64,000 bases of DNA from Porticoccus sp964276025. GTDB lineage: Bacteria; Pseudomonadota; Gammaproteobacteria; Pseudomonadales; Porticoccaceae. Positions 18,035 through 25,946 of the stretch are shown piece by piece. Position 1 is the first letter of the stretch. Each line of letters opens with the position of its first letter. The notes under the pieces were generated by a model that was not told where the DNA came from, did not search any database, and saw only the letters and a program-made list of their open reading frames with translations. The stretch is from positions 496,001-560,000 of the forward strand of contig CAXYDD010000002.1 of NCBI GenBank assembly GCA_964276025.1, given 5' to 3'. A program made the position numbers and the translations under genes.

Positions 18035-18310
18035 GTGTCACGCTCTCTAAAAAAAGGCCCTTTTCTTGACTTACATTTAATGAAAAAAGTCGAAGAAGCA
18101 AGAGAAAAAAATGATAGAAGACCAATCAAAACATGGTCGCGTCGTTCGATGGTGAGTCCAGATATGGTGGGACTGACTATTGCTGTCCATAATGGAAGAC
18201 AGCATGTCCCTATTTTGATTAATGAAGAAATGGTCGGACATAAGCTGGGTGAATTCGCGCCAACGCGAACTTTTCGTGGGCATGTAGCCGATAGAAAAGT
18301 TAAGGTTTAA
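18035..18310 (+). CDS. rpsS: 30S ribosomal protein S19
   Basis: The 91-residue protein is S19, in the 30S head where it contacts S13 and the A-site finger. SRSLKKGPFLDLHL, TWSRRSMVSPDMVGLTIAVHNG and FAPTRTFRGH are diagnostic. The start is GTG at 18035; no in-frame ATG exists before the conserved SRSLKKGPF. A GAGGA sequence lies about seven bases upstream. The order rplB–rpsS–rplV is normal. Confidence 0.97.
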   Translation: MSRSLKKGPFLDLHLMKKVEEAREKNDRRPIKTWSRRSMVSPDMVGLTIAVHNGRQHVPILINEEMVGHKLGEFAPTRTFRGHVADRKVKV

Positions 18311-18334
18311 GAAGCATATAAGGGGTAAATGACT

Positions 18335-18676
18335 GTGGAAGTAGCAGCTATATTACGGGGTACTAAGCTCTCGGCTCAAAAGGCCAGACTTGTTGCCGAT
18401 CAAGTGCGAGGAAAGCCTGTTGAGGCCGCTTTAGATATCCTCACATTTAGTGATAAGAAAGGTGCAGGTATAATTAAAAAAATACTTTTATCTGCAATTG
18501 CTAATGCTGAGCATAACGAAGGTGCTGATGTAGACGAGCTTTCCGTATCTAAAATCCATGTAGATGAAGGTACAACACTTAAACGTGTTAGAGCACGCGC
18601 AAAAGGTAGAGCTGATCAAATTTTAAAACGTCATTGCCATATAACTGTGAAAGTTGCTGACGGGGAGACCGTTTAA
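18335..18676 (+). CDS. rplV: 50S ribosomal protein L22
   Basis: The protein of about 113 residues is L22, whose long hairpin lines the exit tunnel beside L4. LSAQKARLVADQVRGKPV, ANAEHNEGADVDEL and RARAKGRADQILKRHCHITV are conserved. The GTG at 18335 (giving MEVAA, as in pseudomonads) is nine bases from AGGGG at 18321–18325. An in-frame ATG at 18329 is only three bases from that site and would add two residues. The stop overlaps the rpsC ATG by one base. Confidence 0.95.
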   Translation: MEVAAILRGTKLSAQKARLVADQVRGKPVEAALDILTFSDKKGAGIIKKILLSAIANAEHNEGADVDELSVSKIHVDEGTTLKRVRARAKGRADQILKRHCHITVKVADGETV

Positions 18677-19344
18677 TGGGACAAAAAGTACATCCAAATG
18701 GAATTCGACTTGGTATTGTAAAAAAACATACATCAGTGTGGTATGCAGGCCAAAAAGACTATGCAGATAAATTAAATTCTGATCTTGCATTACGAGAATT
18801 TCTTAGAAAAGAATTATCTAGTGCTTCTGTTAGTCGAATAGACATTGAGCGACCCGCACAAACAGCTCGAATTACTATTCATACAGCAAGACCAGGAATT
18901 GTAATAGGAAAAAAGGGAGAGGGAGCTGAACGATTACGTAATAAATTATCATCTAAAGTTGATGTACCAGTTCACATCAACATAGAAGAGATACGTAAAC
19001 CCGATCTAGATGCATTACTTGTAGCTCAGAGTGTAGCGCAGCAACTAGAGCGTCGAGTTATGTTTCGTAGAGCCACTAAGAGAGCTGTTCAAAATGCTAT
19101 GAGACAAGGTGCAAAAGGTATAAAAATCCAAGTTGGTGGTAGACTCGGTGGTGCTGAAATTGCACGATCAGAATGGATTCGTGAAGGCCGTGTGCCTCTA
19201 CATACTTTTAGAGCAGATATTGACTATAACACTGCAGAAGCTGCGACTACCTACGGGATAATAGGTGTAAAGGTTTGGATTTTTAAGGGTGAGATATTTG
19301 GCGTTGAGGAAGATAAAATTCCAACTGTGAGCCAACCACAATAA
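18676..19344 (+). CDS. rpsC: 30S ribosomal protein S3
   Basis: The 222-residue protein is S3, at the mRNA entry tunnel of the 30S subunit with helicase-assisting function. The KH domain motif RPGIVIGKKGEGAERLRNKL is visible at about 76–95, and the C-terminal domain contains GAKGIKIQVGGRLGGAEIARSEW. Its ATG overlaps the rplV stop (TAATG). It is followed by rplP after 36 bases. Complete and ordinary. Confidence 0.98.
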   Translation: MGQKVHPNGIRLGIVKKHTSVWYAGQKDYADKLNSDLALREFLRKELSSASVSRIDIERPAQTARITIHTARPGIVIGKKGEGAERLRNKLSSKVDVPVHINIEEIRKPDLDALLVAQSVAQQLERRVMFRRATKRAVQNAMRQGAKGIKIQVGGRLGGAEIARSEWIREGRVPLHTFRADIDYNTAEAATTYGIIGVKVWIFKGEIFGVEEDKIPTVSQPQ

Positions 19345-19380
19345 CTAAGATTTAAGATAGCGAGTTAAGGGTAAAGCGAG

Positions 19381-19794
19381 ATGCTGCAACCAAAACGTAC
19401 AAAATTTCGTAAGCAACACACCGGTCGAAACCGAGGTCTTGCTTCGCGTGGAAGTAAAATAAGCTTTGGTGAATTTGGCCTGAAAGCAGTAGGTCGTGGC
19501 CGATTAACTGCACGTCAAATAGAAGCTGCGCGTCGAGCAATGACAAGACATATAAAGCGCGGTGGTAAAATATGGATTAGAGTTTTCCCCGACAAGCCAA
19601 TTACCAATAAGCCTCTTGAGGTCAGAATGGGTAAAGGTAAGGGTAATGTAGAGTATTGGGTTGCACAAATTCAACCTGGTAGGCTCCTTTATGAGATGGA
19701 TGGTGTATCTGAAGAATTAGCTCGAGAAGCATTTGCGTTGGGAGCAGCTAAACTTCCAATCCAAACAACTTTTGTTAAAAGGTCGGTGATGTAA
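19381..19794 (+). CDS. rplP: 50S ribosomal protein L16
   Basis: The 137-residue protein is L16, which helps position A-site tRNA near the peptidyl-transferase centre. MLQPKRTKFRKQHTGRNRG and ARRAMTRHIKRGGKIWIRVFPDKP are diagnostic. The segment VRMGKGKGNVEYWVA contains the Arg that the oxygenase YcfD hydroxylates in some relatives. The stop overlaps the rpmC ATG by one base, so the two are probably translationally coupled. Confidence 0.98.
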   Translation: MLQPKRTKFRKQHTGRNRGLASRGSKISFGEFGLKAVGRGRLTARQIEAARRAMTRHIKRGGKIWIRVFPDKPITNKPLEVRMGKGKGNVEYWVAQIQPGRLLYEMDGVSEELAREAFALGAAKLPIQTTFVKRSVM

Positions 19795-19994
19795 TGAAAC
19801 CTGATGAACTAAGAAAAAAATCTGTTGATGAGCTGAACCAAGAGGTAAATGAACAGCTAGAGCGCCAATTTAAATTGCGTATGCAGCTTGCAACTTCTCA
19901 GTTAGGTCAAAGCCATCAAATTAAAGATGTACGCAGAAATGTTGCTCGCATCAAAACTATACTTAATGAGAAAGAGAGTAAGTCAAATGACTGA
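19794..19994 (+). CDS. rpmC: 50S ribosomal protein L29
   Basis: The 66-residue protein is L29, a small two-helix protein near the tunnel exit next to L23. MKPDELRKKSVDELNQEV and FKLRMQLATSQL are typical. It starts within the rplP stop codon and its own stop overlaps the rpsQ start by eight bases, a very tight arrangement. No unusual residues are visible. Confidence 0.96.
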   Translation: MKPDELRKKSVDELNQEVNEQLERQFKLRMQLATSQLGQSHQIKDVRRNVARIKTILNEKESKSND

Positions 19995-20253
19995 AACGAC
20001 ATCTAGATCTAGTACCTTATCTGGTCGTGTGGTCAGCGACAAGATGGATAAAACAGTGACAGTTCTTGTTGAACGTCGTGTTAAGCATCCTTTGTATGGG
20101 AAGATACTCAACAAATCTTCAAAAATTCATGCACATGATGAAAACAATGAATGCCGTAACGGCGATACTGTAACTATTACAGAGACAAAACCTTATTCTA
20201 AGACCAAGTCTTGGGCTTTGGTGAAGGTTGATGAGCGCAGTGTTGAGATTTAA
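19987..20253 (+). CDS. rpsQ: 30S ribosomal protein S17
   Basis: The 88-residue protein is S17, an early assembly protein on the 5' domain of 16S rRNA. LSGRVVSDKMDKTVTVLVERRVKHPLYGK is characteristic. The longer open frame reaches back to 19927, but the ATG at 19987 gives the family length and follows the AGAGAGTAAG ribosome-binding sequence inside rpmC. It is the last gene of the classical S10 operon; rplN follows after 36 bases with a small 6-bp hairpin (AGCCAG/CTGGTT) between. Confidence 0.96.
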   Translation: MTETTSRSSTLSGRVVSDKMDKTVTVLVERRVKHPLYGKILNKSSKIHAHDENNECRNGDTVTITETKPYSKTKSWALVKVDERSVEI

Positions 20254-20289
20254 GTTGTTAGCCAGAATAGACTGGTTAGGGGACAAAAT

Positions 20290-20658
20290 ATGATTCAAAC
20301 AGAGAGCTATTTAGACGTTGCAGATAATAGTGGTGCACGTCGTGTTATGTGTATAAAGGTTTTAGGCGGATCTCATAGACGTTACGCCAGAATTGGTGAC
20401 GTGATTAAAATAACTATTAAAGAAGCTATACCTCGTGGCAAAGTTAAAAAAGGCCAAGTGATGGACGCAGTTGTTGTAAGAACTAGAAAAGGAACACGTC
20501 GTGCAGATGGAAGTGTAATTAAATTTGATGATAATGCTGCAGTTTTATTGAATCCTCAATTAGCTCCTATAGGAACAAGAATATTTGGTCCTGTGACACG
20601 CGAATTAAGAAATGAGCGTTTTATGAAAATCATTTCTCTTGCACCTGAAGTGTTGTAA
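20290..20658 (+). CDS. rplN: 50S ribosomal protein L14
   Basis: The 122-residue protein is L14, at the subunit interface where it forms bridges to 16S rRNA and binds the silencing factor RsfS. MIQTESYLDVADNSGARRVMCIKVLGGS and RKGTRRADGSVIKFDDNAAVLL are conserved. It opens the spc operon segment. AGGGGA precedes the ATG. No separate strong promoter is evident in the short gap after rpsQ, so read-through from S10 is likely. Confidence 0.98.
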   Translation: MIQTESYLDVADNSGARRVMCIKVLGGSHRRYARIGDVIKITIKEAIPRGKVKKGQVMDAVVVRTRKGTRRADGSVIKFDDNAAVLLNPQLAPIGTRIFGPVTRELRNERFMKIISLAPEVL

Positions 20659-20678
20659 TTTAGAAATTGGAAAAAATT

Positions 20679-20996
20679 ATGTCAAAAATAAAGCGTGATG
20701 ATGAAATAATCGTTACTGTTGGAAAAGATAAAGGAAAGCGCGGAAAGGTATTGAAATTACAATCCGACGGCCGTTTATTAGTTTCTGGCATAAATATCAT
20801 AAAAAAACACCAAAAACCTAACCCTCAGGCTAATATCCCTGGGGGCATCATAGAAAAAGAAGCACCTATACAAGTTTCTAATGTAGCTATCTTCAATCCT
20901 AATTCAGAAAAAGGTGATCGGATAGGTTTTAAAATTCTTGAAGACAATAAAAAGATACGTGTCTTCAAATCCAGTGGCGAAGCAGTTGATGCTTAA
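20679..20996 (+). CDS. rplX: 50S ribosomal protein L24
   Basis: The 105-residue protein is L24, an assembly initiator on the 5' domain of 23S rRNA. The KOW motif is visible in VTVGKDKGKRGKVLKL, followed by GINIIKKHQKPNPQ. The ATG at 20679 gives MSKIKRDDE, in line with the family; the open frame extends to a TTG at 20667 that overlaps the GGA ribosome-binding sequence. It lies between rplN and rplE as usual. Confidence 0.96.
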   Translation: MSKIKRDDEIIVTVGKDKGKRGKVLKLQSDGRLLVSGINIIKKHQKPNPQANIPGGIIEKEAPIQVSNVAIFNPNSEKGDRIGFKILEDNKKIRVFKSSGEAVDA

Positions 20997-21014
20997 ATTT
21001 GACCGGAAAATGAC

Positions 21015-21554
21015 ATGGCAACGCTGAACGAAGTGTATAAAAAAGAAATCGCTAATAAGCTTAAAGAAGAGCTTAGCTTAGCGAATGTAATGGAAGTGCC
21101 TAAGATTACCAAAATCACACTTAATATGGGTGTTGGCGAAGCATTAGGCGATAAAAAAGTATTAGAGCATGCGGTAGCTGAAATGGCTGCAATTGCTGGT
21201 CAAAAACCCGTTGTTACCTTAGCTAGGAAATCGATTGCTGGTTTTAAGGTTCGCGAGGGTTGGCCTATAGGATGTAAGGTAACACTTCGAAGTGAGCGAA
21301 TGTATGAATTTTTAGAGAGATTAATCTCAATAGCTATCCCTAGAATACGAGACTTTCGTGGATTTAGCCCAAATGCTTTTGATGGGCACGGTAATTTTTC
21401 AATGGGTATTACGGAGCAAATTATTTTTCCTGAAATAGATTTTGATAAAGTCGATGCAATGCGTGGTATGGATATTACAATTACCACCTCTGCACGCAAT
21501 AACGAAGAGGGAAGAGCTCTCATGAGAGCTTTTAATTTCCCGCTCAAAGATTGA
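21015..21554 (+). CDS. rplE: 50S ribosomal protein L5
   Basis: The 179-residue protein is L5, which binds 5S rRNA in the central protuberance and touches P-site tRNA. KITLNMGVGEA, KVTLRSERMYEFLERLI, RDFRGFSPNAFDGHGNFSMGITEQIIFPEI and the final GRALMRAFNFPL are diagnostic. It lies 18 bases after rplX and 8 bases before rpsN. Complete and ordinary. Confidence 0.98.
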   Translation: MATLNEVYKKEIANKLKEELSLANVMEVPKITKITLNMGVGEALGDKKVLEHAVAEMAAIAGQKPVVTLARKSIAGFKVREGWPIGCKVTLRSERMYEFLERLISIAIPRIRDFRGFSPNAFDGHGNFSMGITEQIIFPEIDFDKVDAMRGMDITITTSARNNEEGRALMRAFNFPLKD

Positions 21555-21562
21555 GGTAAAAA

Positions 21563-21868
21563 ATGGCTAAGATTTCCATGATAGAGCGCGAGAAAAAGCG
21601 CGCAAAAACTGTAATAAAGTTTGCTGAAAAACGTAAAGCATTAAAGGCTGCAATTATCAATCCAAATCTCTCGGACGAAGAACGCTGGGAGGCGCAGGTC
21701 AAGTTGCAAAAATTGCCGCGTAACGCAAGTCCTAGTCGTGGAAGAAATCGTTGTCGCCAAACAGGTAGACCACATGGAGTTTATAGTAAATTTGGTTTAT
21801 GCAGAATGAAGCTTCGCGAAGCTGCGATGCGTGGTGATGTGCCCGGTCTAGTAAAGGCTAGTTGGTAG
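21563..21868 (+). CDS. rpsN: 30S ribosomal protein S14 (zinc-free long form)
   Basis: The 101-residue protein is S14 of the 30S head. It is the long form without paired zinc-binding cysteines: the region LPRNASPSRGRNRCRQTGRPHGVYSKFGLCR has no CXXC motifs. The C-terminal KFGLCRMKLREAAMRGDVPGLVKASW is characteristic. GAGG precedes the ATG. It lies in normal order between rplE and rpsH. Confidence 0.97.
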   Translation: MAKISMIEREKKRAKTVIKFAEKRKALKAAIINPNLSDEERWEAQVKLQKLPRNASPSRGRNRCRQTGRPHGVYSKFGLCRMKLREAAMRGDVPGLVKASW

Positions 21869-21893
21869 ATCACCTAAATTGAGGAATTAACTG

Positions 21894-22286
21894 ATGAGCA
21901 TGCAAGATCCAATAGCAGATATGTTGACCCGTATAAGAAATGCACAGATGGCAGAAAAGAAAGTTGTATCTATGCCATCTTCTAAGCTTAAGTCTGCAGT
22001 TGCAGAAGTTTTGAAAAATGAGGGTTATATTAGTAATTTTGAGGTCATGACGGCTACTAAACCGCAATTGGCAATAGAATTAAAATATTTCGAAGGTAAA
22101 CCCGTTATAGAAGAAATTGATCGCTATAGTCGCCCTGGACTACGTAAATACTGTGGATCTTCAGAAATCCCCTCTATCCGAGGTGGTCTGGGAGTCGCCA
22201 TTGTGTCTACAAGTAAAGGAGTAATGACTGATCGATCTGCTCGTGCCGCCGGTATTGGTGGTGAAATACTCTGTACAGTATTCTGA
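21894..22286 (+). CDS. rpsH: 30S ribosomal protein S8
   Basis: The 130-residue protein is S8, a primary binder of the central domain of 16S rRNA and, in E. coli, the repressor of the spc operon. MSMQDPIADMLTRIRNAQ, the segment RYSRPGLRKYC and the C-terminal STSKGVMTDRSARAAGIGGEILC are conserved. GAGGA lies upstream of the ATG. The gene order rpsN–rpsH–rplF is standard. Confidence 0.98.
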   Translation: MSMQDPIADMLTRIRNAQMAEKKVVSMPSSKLKSAVAEVLKNEGYISNFEVMTATKPQLAIELKYFEGKPVIEEIDRYSRPGLRKYCGSSEIPSIRGGLGVAIVSTSKGVMTDRSARAAGIGGEILCTVF

Positions 22287-22298
22287 GAGATAATATAA

Positions 22299-22832
22299 AT
22301 GTCTAGAATTGCAAATGATCCGGTAACTATACCCTCTGGTGTTGAGGTTCAAATTGATACCAACGAAATTTTGGTAAAAGGTTCCAAAAATTCGCTATCT
22401 ATGTCGATTAATAACGGTGTTGAGATAAAAAAAGAAGATAATATTCTTTCTTTTTCTCCAAAATCTAGTAGTAAATCTGATGATGCTATGGCCGGAACAA
22501 CCAGAGCTTTGGTTAGCAATATGGTTTTTGGAGTAACACAAGGTTTTGAGAAAAAATTACAATTAGTTGGAGTGGGTTATCGAGCCCAGCTTCAAAATAA
22601 AAAACTAAGTTTATCATTAGGGTTTTCTCACCCTGTTGACTTTATACTTCCTGAAGGTGTTACTGCTGAAGTTCCGAGTCAAACAGATGTAACCCTTAAA
22701 TCAGCAGATAAACAATTACTCGGTTTGGTAGCGGCAAAAATTCGTGCATTCAGACCACCAGAGCCATATAAAGGCAAGGGTGTGCGCTATGCCGATGAGC
22801 ATGTACGCCGTAAAGAAGCTAAGAAAAAGTAG
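22299..22832 (+). CDS. rplF: 50S ribosomal protein L6
   Basis: The 177-residue protein is L6, near the sarcin–ricin loop and factor-binding site. MSRIANDPVTIPSGVEV, GTTRALVSNMVFGVTQGFEKKLQLVGVGYRAQ and the C-terminal PEPYKGKGVRYADEHVRRKEAKKK identify it. Length is standard. It follows rpsH by 12 bases and precedes rplR by 9. Confidence 0.98.
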   Translation: MSRIANDPVTIPSGVEVQIDTNEILVKGSKNSLSMSINNGVEIKKEDNILSFSPKSSSKSDDAMAGTTRALVSNMVFGVTQGFEKKLQLVGVGYRAQLQNKKLSLSLGFSHPVDFILPEGVTAEVPSQTDVTLKSADKQLLGLVAAKIRAFRPPEPYKGKGVRYADEHVRRKEAKKK

Positions 22833-22841
22833 GTTATAGAT

Positions 22842-23192
22842 ATGAATGACAAAAAAAAATCACGCATGCGTAGAGCTAGACGAACACGTAGTAAGATTAG
22901 TGAGTTAGGTTCAAATAGATTATGTGTAAATAGAACGCCTAGGCATATTTATGCGCAGGTTATTTCTTCAGATGGTGGTCATGTGTTGGCATCAGCCTCT
23001 ACACTAGATTCAAAACTACGAACTGGCAGCACAGGAAATGTCGATGCAGCCAAGGGAGTTGGTCTTCTAGTTGCTGAGAGGGCTAAAAAAGCAGGCATAT
23101 TGACTGTTGCATTTGATCGTAGTGGTTATAAATATCATGGTCGTGTCAAAGCTCTAGCTGATGCCGCACGTGAAGCTGGTCTAAAATTCTAA
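22842..23192 (+). CDS. rplR: 50S ribosomal protein L18
   Basis: The 116-residue protein is L18, which binds 5S rRNA together with L5 and L25. The basic N-terminus KKKSRMRRARRTRSKI, the segment RLCVNRTPRHIYAQVI and the C-terminal FDRSGYKYHGRVKALADAAREAGLKF are typical. It lies between rplF and rpsE in conventional order. No oddities are visible. Confidence 0.97.
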   Translation: MNDKKKSRMRRARRTRSKISELGSNRLCVNRTPRHIYAQVISSDGGHVLASASTLDSKLRTGSTGNVDAAKGVGLLVAERAKKAGILTVAFDRSGYKYHGRVKALADAAREAGLKF

Positions 23193-23205
23193 GGGTTTTA
23201 TTGAT

Positions 23206-23718
23206 ATGTCAAGAAATCAAAAAAGTAAAGAAGCATCTGAAGAAGGCTTACAAGAAAAGCTTGTTCAGGTAAACAGAGTTGCAAAAACTGTGAAAGGTGG
23301 ACGTATTTTTGGTTTTACTGCACTTACTGTAGTAGGTGATGGTAATGGAAAAGTAGGCTTCGGTAGAGGTAAAGCTCGTGAAGTGCCGCAAGCTATACAG
23401 AAGGCTATGGAAGCTGCCCGCCGAAACATGATTCACATAGATCTCAAGGGTACAACTATACAGTATGCGATAAAAGCTAATCATGGAGCTTCAAAAATTT
23501 ATATGCAACCTGCATCAGAGGGTACTGGAGTTATTGCAGGAGGAGCAATGAGAGCTGTGCTAGAAATAGCAGGAGTTCATAACGTTTTAGCTAAATGTTA
23601 TGGCTCAACTAATCCAGTTAACGTGGTTAGAGCAACATTTAAGGCATTACAACATATGAATTCTCCAGCAGTTGTTGCCGAAAAGCGTGGCAAGACTATT
23701 GAAGAAATTTTGAACTAA
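23206..23718 (+). CDS. rpsE: 30S ribosomal protein S5
   Basis: The 170-residue protein is S5, which with S4 and S12 shapes decoding accuracy and lines the mRNA entry. The double-stranded RNA-binding-like domain includes LVQVNRVAKTVKGGRIFGFTALTVVGDGNGKVGFGRGKA, followed by GTGVIAGGAMRAVLEIAGVHNVLAK and GSTNPVNVVRAT. The order rplR–rpsE–rpmD is standard. Complete and ordinary. Confidence 0.98.
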   Translation: MSRNQKSKEASEEGLQEKLVQVNRVAKTVKGGRIFGFTALTVVGDGNGKVGFGRGKAREVPQAIQKAMEAARRNMIHIDLKGTTIQYAIKANHGASKIYMQPASEGTGVIAGGAMRAVLEIAGVHNVLAKCYGSTNPVNVVRATFKALQHMNSPAVVAEKRGKTIEEILN

Positions 23719-23732
23719 GGTTAATCGTTACT

Positions 23733-23921
23733 ATGACAAAGTCAAAAATAATAAAAGTTACTCAAATTCGTAGTGTCAATGGCCGAATAGCTTCGCATAA
23801 AGCATGTGTTGCAGGTTTAGGTCTGCGCAGAATTAGTCATACTGTAGAAGTAGAAGATACCGCCTCAGTTCGCGGTATGATAAATACAGTTCACCATTTA
23901 GTTAAGGTTCAAGGGGAATAG
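23733..23921 (+). CDS. rpmD: 50S ribosomal protein L30
   Basis: The 62-residue protein is L30, a small non-essential-to-moderately-important 23S rRNA binder. KVTQIRSVNGRIASHKACVAGLGLRRISHTVEVEDT fits the family, and length is usual. It is separated from rplO by a single base, so co-translation is likely. TTAATCGTTACT upstream of the ATG has no clear Shine–Dalgarno, so coupling to rpsE may matter. Confidence 0.95.
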   Translation: MTKSKIIKVTQIRSVNGRIASHKACVAGLGLRRISHTVEVEDTASVRGMINTVHHLVKVQGE

Positions 23922-23922
23922 T

Positions 23923-24357
23923 ATGCGTCTAAATACGCTAAGTCCTGCACCAGGTAGAAATAAAGAAGCCAAACGGGTCGGTCGTGGAATTGGTAGCGGC
24001 CTTGGAAAAACTGCTGGTCGTGGGCATAAAGGTCAAAAATCTCGATCTGGTGGTCGTGTACGTCCAGGTTTTGAGGGTGGACAAATGCCACTTCAAAAAC
24101 GTTTACCTAAATATGGGTTTACGTCTAGGGTATCCAGAGTATCCTCGCAAATTCGTTTAAGTGAGTTAAATTTGATAGATGGAGATATAGTCGATATTGG
24201 TGCCTTGAGAACAGCAGGCCTTATTAATAGCAATATATCTCGGGTGAAAATATTTCTTTCCGGAAAGCTAAATAAGGCTCTTACCGTAAAGGGTATTGTT
24301 GCAACAAAGGGTGCTGAAGCAGCTATTGAAGCGGCTGGTGGAAAAATAGAAGAGTAA
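23923..24357 (+). CDS. rplO: 50S ribosomal protein L15
   Basis: The 144-residue protein is L15, a late-assembly protein bridging domains of 23S rRNA. The Gly/Arg-rich N-terminus (LSPAPGRNKEAKRVGRGIGSGLGKTAGRGHKGQKSR) and FEGGQMPLQKRLPKYGF are diagnostic. AGGGGA before the ATG lies in the end of rpmD. secY starts four bases after its stop, the usual coupling of L15 with the translocon subunit. Confidence 0.97.
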   Translation: MRLNTLSPAPGRNKEAKRVGRGIGSGLGKTAGRGHKGQKSRSGGRVRPGFEGGQMPLQKRLPKYGFTSRVSRVSSQIRLSELNLIDGDIVDIGALRTAGLINSNISRVKIFLSGKLNKALTVKGIVATKGAEAAIEAAGGKIEE

Positions 24358-24361
24358 TCTT

Positions 24362-25681
24362 ATGACTAAGGCTGGCATTCAACAAGGAAATTCTAAAGGC
24401 TTGAGCGAGCTATGGGCCCGATTGCGTTTTTTGTTTATAGCACTTGTTATATATCGAATTGGTACTCATATACCAGTACCTGGAATTGATCCTGATCGTC
24501 TCTCAGAATTATTTGGTCAAAATCAGGGAACAATTGTTGGTATGTTTAACATGTTTTCTGGAGGCGCGCTTGAGCGTATGAGTATCTTAGCGTTAGGTAT
24601 TATGCCTTATATATCAGCCTCTATAATAATGCAGTTGATGTCGGCTGTAGTTCCCCAACTGGAACAACTTAAAAAAGAAGGGGATTCTGGTCGACGAACC
24701 ATAAATCAATATACTCGTTATGGCACAGTTCTACTAGCTACTCTTCAGGCAATAGGTATGTCAGTAGGCTTAGCTGGGCAAGGGTTGGCTTATGCTGTTG
24801 ATTTTAGTTTTCATTTTATTGCAGTAGTCTCTCTGGTCACTGGGGCTGTATTTCTAATGTGGCTAGGAGAGCAAATCACTGAAAGAGGAGTTGGTAACGG
24901 AATATCTATGTTAATCTTTGCTGGTATTGTAGCGGGTATTCCATCTGCTATTGGACAGGCATTAGAGTCTTCCCGTCAAGGAGAGTTGCATGTTCTAGCC
25001 TTGCTATTAGTCGCTATTCTTGCAGTCGCAGTAGTTTATTTCGTCGTATTTATTGAACGCGGACAGCGACGAATAACAGTAAACTATGCACAGCGTCAAC
25101 CAGGCAAGGGTCCTGCACAAGCTAGCCATCTACCATTAAAAGTAAATATGGCTGGCGTTATTCCAGCGATTTTTGCAAGTAGCTTGTTATTATTTCCTGC
25201 ATCAATTGCACAGTGGTTTGGTCAGGGTGCTGGTTCTGCAGATTGGCTTCAAGAAGTTGCCCTTTTTATTGGCCCAGGTCAACCACTGCATATACTTTTA
25301 TTTTCTGGTTTAATTATTTTCTTCTGTTTTTTTTACTCAGCATTAATGTTTAATCCTCGTGAAATGTCAGATAATTTAAAACGTGGTAATGGATTTTTAC
25401 CAGGCATAAGGCCTGGAGAACAAACAGCAAAATACATAGATGGAGTGATGACAAGATTAACTTTGGTGGGTGGTTTATATATGACTGCAGTATGTCTTCT
25501 GCCCCAGTTTCTGAATGTATACTTAAATGTTCCATTTTATCTTGGAGGAACATCTTTACTGATTGCGGTAGTTGTGACGATGGACTTTATGTCTCAAGTG
25601 CAATCTCATTTAATGTCAAACCAGTACTCTTCGTTAATGAAGAAGTCTAATCTTAAGGGATATGGTGGCAAAAGCCGTTGA
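24362..25681 (+). CDS. secY: Protein translocase subunit SecY
   Basis: The 439-residue inner-membrane protein forms the channel of the Sec translocon with SecE and SecG. The sequence shows the ten hydrophobic segments expected, the plug region after HIPVPGIDPDRL, the conserved GIMPYISASIIMQL, and the cytoplasmic loop ERGQRRITVNYAQRQ used for SecA and ribosome contacts. It is the penultimate spc gene, between rplO and rpmJ. Complete and ordinary. Confidence 0.98.
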   Translation: MTKAGIQQGNSKGLSELWARLRFLFIALVIYRIGTHIPVPGIDPDRLSELFGQNQGTIVGMFNMFSGGALERMSILALGIMPYISASIIMQLMSAVVPQLEQLKKEGDSGRRTINQYTRYGTVLLATLQAIGMSVGLAGQGLAYAVDFSFHFIAVVSLVTGAVFLMWLGEQITERGVGNGISMLIFAGIVAGIPSAIGQALESSRQGELHVLALLLVAILAVAVVYFVVFIERGQRRITVNYAQRQPGKGPAQASHLPLKVNMAGVIPAIFASSLLLFPASIAQWFGQGAGSADWLQEVALFIGPGQPLHILLFSGLIIFFCFFYSALMFNPREMSDNLKRGNGFLPGIRPGEQTAKYIDGVMTRLTLVGGLYMTAVCLLPQFLNVYLNVPFYLGGTSLLIAVVVTMDFMSQVQSHLMSNQYSSLMKKSNLKGYGGKSR

Positions 25682-25700
25682 TTTGGTCGGAGGATTTATT

Positions 25701-25817
25701 ATGAAAGTGCGTGCATCAGTAAAAAAAATATGCCGTAACTGTAAGGTTATTAAACGCAAAAACGTATTACGAGTTATTTGCAATGTTGAGCCTCGCCATA
25801 AACAGCGTCAAGGTTAA
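25701..25817 (+). CDS. rpmJ: 50S ribosomal protein L36 (zinc-ribbon form)
   Basis: This 38-residue gene begins at ATG 25701 (MKVRASVKKICRNCK) behind GGAGG and stops at 25817. It has the zinc-binding pattern of the C+ form of L36: Cys11, Cys14, Cys27 and His33. L36 sits near the peptidyl-transferase side of the 50S subunit and helps organise 23S rRNA. It is the last spc gene and lies 19 bases after secY. Confidence 0.96.
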   Translation: MKVRASVKKICRNCKVIKRKNVLRVICNVEPRHKQRQG

Positions 25818-25852
25818 ATATAAGAGAGTTATTGATTTTTATTAAAAGCAAA

Positions 25853-25916
25853 GCTATCCTCTTGCCCCCTTTTTTTTGTGGGGTGATCCTTAGTTGGAGT
25901 ATTTGAGGATTATAGC
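25853..25916 (+). promoter_or_regulatory. Alternative hairpins in the alpha operon leader (possible S4 control site)
   Basis: The 129-base spacer before rpsM contains GAGGAT (25905–25910), which can pair either with ATCCTTA just upstream (25886–25892, 7-bp hairpin with TGAGGAT) or with GCTATCCTC further upstream (25853–25861, extended by TATAGC after a bulge). The pairings exclude each other. In E. coli S4 represses this operon through a pseudoknot in the same place. A C-run/T-run/GGGG segment (25865–25883) lies between. Confidence 0.4.
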
Positions 25917-25946
25917 TAAAAACGTAAATTAAAGTGGAGTGAACAG

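Noticed and set aside
25865..25883. C-run, T-run and GGGG before rpsM as an intrinsic terminator
   Set aside because: The T residues would be in the loop rather than after the stem, so it does not have terminator form. It may belong to the alpha operon leader fold.
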